Both the position numbers and the translations under genes were made by a program. From positions 1-33,625 of the forward strand of contig DATLYJ010000137.1 in the NCBI GenBank assembly GCA_035574915.1: a DNA stretch of 33,625 bases, in the 5' to 3' direction. This stretch comes from Dehalococcoidia bacterium. Lineage in GTDB: Bacteria > Chloroflexota > Dehalococcoidia > DSTF01 > WHTK01. Under the pieces are notes generated by a model that had not been told where the DNA came from, ran no database searches, and worked only from the letters and a program-made list of their open reading frames with translations. Positions 28,786 through 33,625 of the stretch are shown in pieces (position 1 is the first letter of the stretch; every line of letters starts with the position of its first letter).

Positions 28786-30468
28786 CTAGTAGCTGCGCTT
28801 CTGCGGCGCCCAGCGCGTTACCCTCACGTCCTCGTACTCCAGGCGCGGCCCCTGCGGCGTCCGCCACGCCACCGTGTGCTTCATCCAGTTCTGGTCGTCC
28901 CGCTCCGGGTAGTCCCGGCGCGAGTGCGCTCCGCGGCTCTCCTTCCGCGCGATCGCGCCTGCCGCGATCACCTCCGCCAGGTCAACCAGGAAACCCAGCT
29001 CCAGGACAGAGAGCAGGTCATAGTTGTACACCTTGCCCTTGTTGCGGACCGGCACGCCCGCGTAACGAGACCGGTAGTCGGCGATCTTCGCCAACCCTTC
29101 GCGCATCTGCGCCTCGTCCCGGAAGATGCCGAAGTGCTCCTTCATCGCCTCGCCCATCTCCTGGCGCAGGCGCGCCGGCAGGTCGCCGCCGTTCAGAGGC
29201 CGGTCCATCAGTTCCCGGATCCGGGTGAGCGAGGGCGCGAGCGAGCCCTCGTTCAGGGGCGCCTGCTTGAGGCCGCGCGCGAACTCGGCTGCCGCCTTGC
29301 CGGCCCGACGGCCGAAGGTCACCGTTTCCATCAGCGAGTTGCCCCCGAGCCGGTTCGCCCCGTGCAGCCCAACGGAAGCCACTTCGCCGGCGGCGAAGAG
29401 TCCCGGCAGGGGACTGGCGCCGTTCGCGTCCACCTTCACGCCGCCCATCGAGTAGTGCATGCCCGGCCGCACCGGGATCGGGTCCTTCGCCGGGTCGACG
29501 CCGGCGACATCTATCGCCAGCTCACGGATCTGGGGCAGCCGTTCGCGGATCTTCGCCTCGCCCAGGTGCCGGAGGTCCAGCAGTACGCAGCCGTCCACGC
29601 CCCGCCCTTCGTCGATCTCCGTCTGCTCCGCCCGCGAGACCACGTCGCGGCTGGCAAGCTCCATCATGTTCGGGGCGTACTTGCTCATGAAGCGCTCGCC
29701 CTCGGAGTTGAGCAGGTAGCCGCCCTCGCCCCGGCAGCCTTCGGTCATGAGGATGCCGCTCTCCTTCAGCGTCGTCGGGTGGAACTGCACCATCTCCATG
29801 TCCTGCAGCGGCGCGCCGGCGCGATAGGCCAGCGCCATGCCGTCCCCGGTGCAGATGAACGAGTTCGTAGTCGGGTGATAGACGCGGCCCAGGCCGCCCG
29901 TGGCCAGCACAACCGCGCCCGCTTCCACCACGTGCAGCTCCCCGCTTCGCATGTCGATGGCGGAAACGCCGCGGCATACGCCGTCCTGCACTATCAGGTC
30001 CACCGCGAACCACTCCTCGTACACGCCGATGCCGTACTTCAGGAGCTGCTCGAAGAGGACGTGCAGGATCGCCTGGCCCGTAATGTCGGCGATGTAGCAG
30101 GCGCGCGGCGTGCCGGCCCCGCCGAAGGGCCGCTGGGCGATCCGCCCATCGTCCCAGCGCGTGAACACCGTGCCCATGCGCTCAAGTTCGACGATGTCGC
30201 CCGGCGCCTCCCTGGCGAAGATCTCCACGATGTCCTGGTCTGCCAGGTAGTCGGAGCCCTTCACCGTGTCGAAGGCGTGCTCCTCCCACGTGTCGGCTTC
30301 GCCGAGAGCGGCGTTGATGCCGCCCTGCGCCGCCACCGAATGGCTCCGGAGCGGGTGTACCTTCGTCAGGATGGCCAGGTTTGCGCCCTCCCGCATCGCC
30401 TCAAGGGCGGCGCGCATACCCGCCATGCCGGCGCCAATCACAAGGACTTCGTGCTTGAATACCGCCAC
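28786..30468 (-). CDS. sdhA: Succinate dehydrogenase/fumarate reductase flavoprotein subunit, copy 2
   Basis: The 560-residue product is a tandem paralog of the next gene: VLVIGAGMAGMRAALEAMRE, covalent-FAD His in [76 protein letters not shown] and [19 protein letters not shown]. All FAD and dicarboxylate residues are kept, so it should be active. The GTG at 30468 is preferred to 30477 because GGGAGGT lies seven bases before it and because the product then begins MAVFKHEVLVIG, matching [12 protein letters not shown] of copy 1 and giving the same length. Both genes share a 77-bp identical block. It might serve the opposite direction (fumarate reduction), another dicarboxylate, or be interchangeable. 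Confidence 0.93.
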   Translation of the reverse strand: MAVFKHEVLVIGAGMAGMRAALEAMREGANLAILTKVHPLRSHSVAAQGGINAALGEADTWEEHAFDTVKGSDYLADQDIVEIFAREAPGDIVELERMGTVFTRWDDGRIAQRPFGGAGTPRACYIADITGQAILHVLFEQLLKYGIGVYEEWFAVDLIVQDGVCRGVSAIDMRSGELHVVEAGAVVLATGGLGRVYHPTTNSFICTGDGMALAYRAGAPLQDMEMVQFHPTTLKESGILMTEGCRGEGGYLLNSEGERFMSKYAPNMMELASRDVVSRAEQTEIDEGRGVDGCVLLDLRHLGEAKIRERLPQIRELAIDVAGVDPAKDPIPVRPGMHYSMGGVKVDANGASPLPGLFAAGEVASVGLHGANRLGGNSLMETVTFGRRAGKAAAEFARGLKQAPLNEGSLAPSLTRIRELMDRPLNGGDLPARLRQEMGEAMKEHFGIFRDEAQMREGLAKIADYRSRYAGVPVRNKGKVYNYDLLSVLELGFLVDLAEVIAAGAIARKESRGAHSRRDYPERDDQNWMKHTVAWRTPQGPRLEYEDVRVTRWAPQKRSY

Positions 30469-30516
30469 GGAGGACACCTCCCGGAAGTCGGCCCTTCGAT
30501 GCTTCTTGCGAACACC

Positions 30517-30545
30517 ATCGTATGAGCGTCCCGATATTCATACAA
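30517..30545 (-). promoter_or_regulatory. Promoter of the sdh operon
   Basis: On the minus strand TTGTAT is followed after 17 bases by TACGAT (four of six to the -10), about 49 bases before the sdhA2 start, with GGGAGGT near the start codon. It lies in an AT-rich patch (about 30515-30590) that stands out from the GC-rich surroundings. It would drive sdhA2 and, by read-through, the rest of the operon. Confidence 0.45.
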
Positions 30546-30727
30546 CCGATAAAGACAGCCTTTAGTTATCGAATTCCTCTTTTAGGGCCGTTCGGCCCCC
30601 TCCGGCGGGACAGCCGGACTGGCCGCGGGCACGAGGAGCCATGCCACCTACAGCGGCCCTGGCGCCGTCGAGGCCGCGGGGCCTACAGAGCCGTAGCCTC
30701 GGCCGGGGAGGCGCCTGTCGCGGGCCG

Positions 30728-30893
30728 GAGGAAGGCGTCGGCAAGGAAGCCGGGCGCGATAGGAGGAAGGGCCGGCGAGGTCACCGGCGGCGAAGGACTC
30801 GAGGCAGAGGGCGAGGCAGAGAATTACTGGACCAAGGCCCGTGCCGCCCGGATCAGGGTCAAGGAGTCCGTCCGCGAGGCCAGGGGACCGTGA
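30728..30893 (+). pseudogene. CsbD-like remnant, possibly frameshifted
   Basis: In one frame EEGVGKEAGR is read; in another, directly after, AGEVTGGEGLEAEGEAENYW and then TKARAARIRVKESVREARGP up to a TGA at 30891. Joined by one frameshift around 30765-30775 the two pieces resemble the CsbD stress-protein pattern (KEAxGKVTGDxxLxAEGKAxxxxGKAK). A strong hairpin follows at 30922, as expected after a plus-strand gene. No good start codon or ribosome binding site is seen, and the frame containing the last part runs back to an ATG at 30522 through poor sequence. The rest of 30478-30921 holds only the sdh promoter and GC-rich sequence with no supported gene. Confidence 0.35.
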
Positions 30894-30921
30894 GCGAGCG
30901 ACGCCAGGCCTGCGCCTTGCA

Positions 30922-30954
30922 GCGAGAAGAGGCCCTTTTCAGGGCCTCTCTCGC
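30922..30954. terminator. Strong hairpin, bidirectional terminator
   Basis: GCGAG-A-AGAGGCCCT pairs with AGGGCCTCT-CTCGC (14 bp with one bulged A) around the loop TTTC. It separates the plus-strand CsbD-like remnant from a convergent minus-strand gene. No long T-run follows on either strand. Confidence 0.65.
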
Positions 30955-30963
30955 ATAGTCCCC

Positions 30964-30989
30964 ACGGCGGAGCCCCGCCGGTCCGCCGT
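30964..30989 (-). terminator. Second hairpin at the end of the minus-strand gene
   Basis: ACGGCGGA and TCCGCCGT pair perfectly (eight bp) around a ten-base loop and abut the stop codon of the gene at 30989. It may assist the neighbouring hairpin in ending transcription. No T-run is present. Confidence 0.35.
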
Positions 30990-31255
30990 CAGGCTGCCTT
31001 CGTCGTCTTCCGCGGGCGGTTGCCCTTCAGGGAGCCCACCTGCTCCTGCAAAGCCGCGATCTGCTCTCGCAGCGTGAGCATCTCGGTGAGCATCTCGACG
31101 ACCAGCGCGTCACCGGCCGGGATTGTCCGGCCGCCGCCACGCCGGGCCGGGATAATCCTGTCGAGCGACAGGACCGAGGGCACGCCGTTGAGCGCGCAGT
31201 AGATGATGAACAGGCCCGCTGCAAGCAGGACAGGTCCGGCGACTACCTGGAGCAT
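30989..31255 (-). CDS. Small membrane-anchored coiled-coil protein
   Basis: An 88-residue protein with one N-terminal membrane helix (VVAGPVLLAAGLFIIYCALN), a short linker with basic residues (IIPARRGGGRTIPAGD) and a coiled coil (about 55-78, VEMLTEMLTLREQIAALQEQ), ending in a Lys/Arg-rich tail (GNRPRKTTKAA). The layout is that of a small single-span protein that oligomerises in the cytoplasm; I do not recognise a family. The ATG at 31255 has GGAAAGG six bases upstream; a GTG two codons earlier (31261) is an alternative. It stands alone, 119 bases downstream of the PEP/pyruvate-binding gene on the same strand. Confidence 0.7.
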   Translation of the reverse strand: MLQVVAGPVLLAAGLFIIYCALNGVPSVLSLDRIIPARRGGGRTIPAGDALVVEMLTEMLTLREQIAALQEQVGSLKGNRPRKTTKAA

Positions 31256-31380
31256 GGTCACCCTTTCCGTCCGCCACCGCAGCGAATGCTAGGCTGTGGC
31301 CGCGCCCCGAGCCATTAGGGAGAACCCCTACTTTTCCGCCGGTCGGCCCCCGGCGCCGGTCTCGGACAAGATGGTGTCGC

Positions 31381-32331
31381 CTACAGCGTCGTGATCGGCC
31401 GAGACTGCAACAGGTAGATCTGCCCCGCCGCCATCCCCCACTCCACGTCTTGCGGCGACCCGAAGTGCTCCTCCACCTGCAGCGCAATGCGCGCCACCGC
31501 CTTCGCCTCTTCATCCGAGATCGAGGGGGCGTTCGCGCGGCCCGGCTCCAACTCGCGTTCGATGGTCCCGCCGCCGTCCGGGTGCGGGAAGATGGCCAGG
31601 CACTTCTCGTAGATCTCCCGCTCCAGCAGACCCAGCGACTCCTTGTGCACTACGAAGGCGTCCGGCGTCACGCGCCCCGACACTATCGCCTCGCCCAGTC
31701 CGTAGCTCGCGTTGATCACCACGCGGTCGCGGTCCCCCGTTACGGGGTGGGCTGTGAACGCGATGCCGGACTTCTCGGAGGGCACCAGGCCCATCACGAC
31801 CACCGCCATCGCCTCGCCACCGATCGGCATCCCTTTCAGCGCCCGGTAGCGAATGGCGCGCTCTGACCACAACGAGGCATAGCACCTCTTCAGAGAGTCG
31901 AGCACGCCGTTTACGCCGAGGACATTGAGGTAGGACTCGTAGAGGCCGGCGAAGGACGCGCCCGCGCCGTCCTCCGAGACGGCGGAAGAGCGCACCGCGC
32001 TCGCCACGCCGGACATCGACACCAGCTCATCGTACGCTGCCGCAACCTGCTCCCGTAGTTCGTCCGGCAAGTCGGCGCTCATCACCGCCGTCGTAACCTT
32101 TTCCGAGAACGCCCTGACGGCCGCGAGGTCCTTCGGGTCAAGCCCGGCCGCGCCCTCGGCAGCAGCCTCGATGCCCGCAGCCTCCTCGAAGCAGCGGTAC
32201 CCGTCCGCGTTCACGGCGTAGCCCAGCGGTACCGCGAACCCCGCGGACAGCATCTCCGAGAGCGACGCCGCCTTTCCACCAACCAGCTCGCGGGGCAACC
32301 TGCCACGGTGCAGCCATTCGATGAAAGCCAA
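31381..32331 (-). CDS. Stand-alone PEP/pyruvate-binding (PPDK N-terminal) domain protein
   Basis: The 316-residue protein equals only the N-terminal ATP-grasp domain of PEP synthase or pyruvate phosphate dikinase. It has LVGGKAASLSEMLSAGFAVP at the start, VRSSAVSEDGAGASFAGLYE, VMGLVPSEKSGIAFTAHPVT, NASYGLGEAIVSGRVTPDAF and the closing DVEWGMAAGQIYLLQSRPIT. The phospho-histidine swivel domain and the PEP-binding barrel are absent, and the end QSRPITTL followed by a stop shows a clean domain boundary. Such single domains occur as separate subunits, for example in phenylphosphate synthase, so a partner may be encoded elsewhere. The start is TTG with GGGAGGGTGAG immediately upstream; no ATG precedes the conserved N-terminus. 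Confidence 0.88.
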   Translation of the reverse strand: MAFIEWLHRGRLPRELVGGKAASLSEMLSAGFAVPLGYAVNADGYRCFEEAAGIEAAAEGAAGLDPKDLAAVRAFSEKVTTAVMSADLPDELREQVAAAYDELVSMSGVASAVRSSAVSEDGAGASFAGLYESYLNVLGVNGVLDSLKRCYASLWSERAIRYRALKGMPIGGEAMAVVVMGLVPSEKSGIAFTAHPVTGDRDRVVINASYGLGEAIVSGRVTPDAFVVHKESLGLLEREIYEKCLAIFPHPDGGGTIERELEPGRANAPSISDEEAKAVARIALQVEEHFGSPQDVEWGMAAGQIYLLQSRPITTL

Positions 32332-32369
32332 CTCACCCTCCCTGAGCAGCGATCTTAACAGCGCCGCCG

Positions 32370-32386
32370 GTGTGTGTGTGTGTGTG
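32370..32386. repeat. GT dinucleotide microsatellite
   Basis: A run of eight GT pairs plus G lies between the LOG gene stop (32390) and the PEP/pyruvate-binding gene start. It is outside coding sequence and about 40 bases before the TTG start, so length change could alter the leader or promoter of that gene. Confidence 0.8.
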
Positions 32387-32389
32387 ATG

Positions 32390-33169
32390 TCAGGCCGGCT
32401 GTCTGCCGTTGCCGTTGCGCTCGCCCAGGAACCAGCGGCGGCGGGGGGCCTTTCGGGTCAGCCCGAACTTCGCCATTGCAGTCTCACGGATGTAGTCCAC
32501 CGCTTCTTGCGGCGAGTCCGTCACCTTGAAGATCGCCAGTTCTCCCTTGTCCAGCGTGCCGGCTTCGACCAGCGTCTCACTCATGAAGTGCAACATCGGC
32601 AGCCAGAACTGCGCTCCCATCAGCACGACCGGGAAGTCGCTGATCTTCCCCGTCTGGATCAGGGTCGCTGTCTCGAACACCTCGTCCAGGGTGCCGAACC
32701 CTCCCGGCATGACCACGAAGGCGTACGAGTACTTGACCAACATGACCTTGCGCACGAAGAAGTAGCGAAAGGTCACGAAGCGGTCCAGGTAGGCGTTGGG
32801 CTTCTGCTCCCGGATCAGCTCGATGTTGCAGCCGACGCTCCGTCCGCCGGCCTCCTTGGCGCCGCGGTTCGCGGCCTCCATGATCCCCGGCCCGCCTCCC
32901 GTCATCACCGTGAAGCCCTCCCGAGCCAGGAGCGCTCCCGTCTCCCGCGCCAGGGCGTAGTAGGGGTGGTCTTCTTCGAAGCGGGCGGAGCCAAACACCG
33001 TCACGCAAGGTCCCAGGAAGTGCAGCGCCCGGAATCCCCTCATGAACTCGAAGAAGATGCGGATCGCCCGGAGCAGCTCGATCTCCCGCCTTTTCGGGCC
33101 TTCGAGAAGCTCCGTCTCCTCTGGATGCGGGTGCGCCGGGGCGGTTAGTAAGTCGTTGCGCAGGTTCAT
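32390..33169 (-). CDS. LOG family protein (TIGR00730-type Rossmann fold)
   Basis: The 259-residue protein has the nucleotide-binding motifs of the LOG family, GGGPGIMEAANRGAKEAGG (about 92-110) and MPGGFGTLDEVFE (about 153-165), with VTVFGSARFEEDHPYYALAR ahead of them. LOG proteins release the base from cytokinin- or AMP-type monophosphates; the second motif carries the catalytic Glu. An N-terminal extension of about 50 residues (EETELLEGPKRREIELLRAI) is typical of the longer bacterial type II members. The ATG has only a weak ribosome binding site. It sits upstream of the PEP/pyruvate-binding gene on the same strand with 58 bases between. Confidence 0.9.
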   Translation of the reverse strand: MNLRNDLLTAPAHPHPEETELLEGPKRREIELLRAIRIFFEFMRGFRALHFLGPCVTVFGSARFEEDHPYYALARETGALLAREGFTVMTGGGPGIMEAANRGAKEAGGRSVGCNIELIREQKPNAYLDRFVTFRYFFVRKVMLVKYSYAFVVMPGGFGTLDEVFETATLIQTGKISDFPVVLMGAQFWLPMLHFMSETLVEAGTLDKGELAIFKVTDSPQEAVDYIRETAMAKFGLTRKAPRRRWFLGERNGNGRQPA

Positions 33170-33186
33170 GGCTTCTTAGGGTCGCA

Positions 33187-33216
33187 CGAAAGCCGCCCGA
33201 TTGCGAAGGGCTTTCG
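33187..33216. promoter_or_regulatory. 8-bp inverted repeat between divergent genes
   Basis: CGAAAGCC at 33187-33194 and GGCTTTCG at 33209-33216 are exact reverse complements, 14 bases apart. The element lies 18 bases before the LOG gene start on one side and about 58 bases before the thioesterase-like start on the other. It could be an operator or a leader hairpin. Confidence 0.35.
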
Positions 33217-33274
33217 GTCGCTCCAGTGCGCTCGCTCCTTTTGTCTAAGCACCGCAGTCGCTTAAATGATCGGC

Positions 33275-33625
33275 ATGTCCGAGTCAGATAACCAAGCCTT
33301 CCTCACGCGCCGCGACGACCTCTTTCTGCCCGCGCCCATTGCGCGCGGGCCATGGAACCCGAACTCCCTGCACGGCCGCCTCCTCGCCGGCCTCCTGGCC
33401 CACACCGTGGAGCAGCGCTTCGGCCGCCCGGACTTCCAATTCGCCCGTCTCACCATCGACCTCTTCCGCCTCCCTCCCCTCGCGCCGCTCTCGATCGACG
33501 TGGCGCTGCGACGCGAGGGCAACCGGATCAGGGTCGCCGAGGGGTCGATCTCCTCCGAGGGCTTGGAGGTGGCGCGAGGCAGTGTCGTCATGCTGCGGCG
33601 GGCCGAGCAGCCTGAGGGCGAGGTC
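33275..33625 (+). CDS. Acyl-CoA thioesterase-like protein, 3' truncated by window edge
   Basis: The frame is open to the end of the window; 117 residues are visible. After MSESDNQAFLTRRDDLFLPA the sequence RGPWNPNSLHGRLLAGLLAH matches the hotdog-fold thioesterase pattern (W....HGG.LAALLA), followed by beta strands FQFARLTIDLFRLPPLAPLS and IDVALRREGNRIRVAEGSIS. These proteins hydrolyse acyl-CoA thioesters or bind them. The start could be this ATG or one three codons earlier at 33266; here TTAAAT, a possible -10 box, lies seven bases upstream and there is no ribosome binding site. The gene is divergent from the LOG gene. Confidence 0.75.
   Translation, partial: MSESDNQAFLTRRDDLFLPAPIARGPWNPNSLHGRLLAGLLAHTVEQRFGRPDFQFARLTIDLFRLPPLAPLSIDVALRREGNRIRVAEGSISSEGLEVARGSVVMLRRAEQPEGEV

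Noticed and set aside
33352-33615. 87-codon frame near the window end
   Set aside because: Shadow of the thioesterase-like frame that starts at 33275 and continues past the window.

Overview
The window is GC-rich bacterial chromosome with tightly packed genes on both strands. Gene content is mostly housekeeping and metabolism: MutS2, peptidyl-tRNA hydrolase, a cysteine desulfurase and a succinate dehydrogenase/fumarate reductase operon. I see no rRNA, tRNA, CRISPR array, phage gene or transposase. A Chloroflexota (Dehalococcoidia-like) origin is my best guess. It rests on the HdrB-like SdhE subunit, the LLM oxidoreductase and ADP-forming acyl-CoA synthetase types, the secreted protein ending in PPSTGDAGLAD, and several leaderless-looking starts. 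This is inference, not proof.

Layout. 1-4109: a 5'-truncated PRC-barrel protein, mutS2 with an SRPBCC gene coupled by a TGATG overlap, and a convergent membrane protein. 4300-6254 (minus): tam-like methyltransferase, a small protein and an enoyl-CoA hydratase. 6255-6734: no gene, but a palindromic dispersed-repeat-like element. 6735-9226: a four-helix membrane protein and a 2-hydroxyacid dehydrogenase/hydrolase operon. 9249-9524: two tandem 132-bp repeat units built of 8-mers. 9656-11219: an ECF sigma factor and its RskA-type anti-sigma factor. 11262-11888: a tail-anchored SRPBCC protein. 12101-15797: a two-gene heterodimeric ABC exporter whose subunits are bridged by a 39-codon ORF coupled at both ends. 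15810-16360 (minus): two small genes, one a four-cysteine protein of 53 residues with a strong ribosome binding site.

16578-21299 (plus): LLM flavin oxidoreductase, M20 amidohydrolase, cysteine desulfurase and pth. 21425-22864 (minus): CoA-binding acyl-CoA synthetase. 23077-24765: a secreted metzincin-like protein and a secreted two-Ig-domain protein, convergent across a strong bidirectional terminator. 25102-30468 (minus): sdhA2-sdhA1-sdhB-sdhE, a class-E-like (SdhE-containing) complex with two full-length flavoprotein genes. 30478-33625: CsbD-like remnant, small membrane/coiled-coil protein, a stand-alone PEP/pyruvate-binding domain, a LOG family protein and a 3'-truncated thioesterase-like gene.

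The most interesting items are the duplicated SdhA in an SdhBE operon with a 77-bp identical patch, the two overlooked small ORFs, the 8-mer inverted repeat element, the metzincin-like protein with Gln in place of the first zinc His, and a recurring -10 box placed six bases before start codons.
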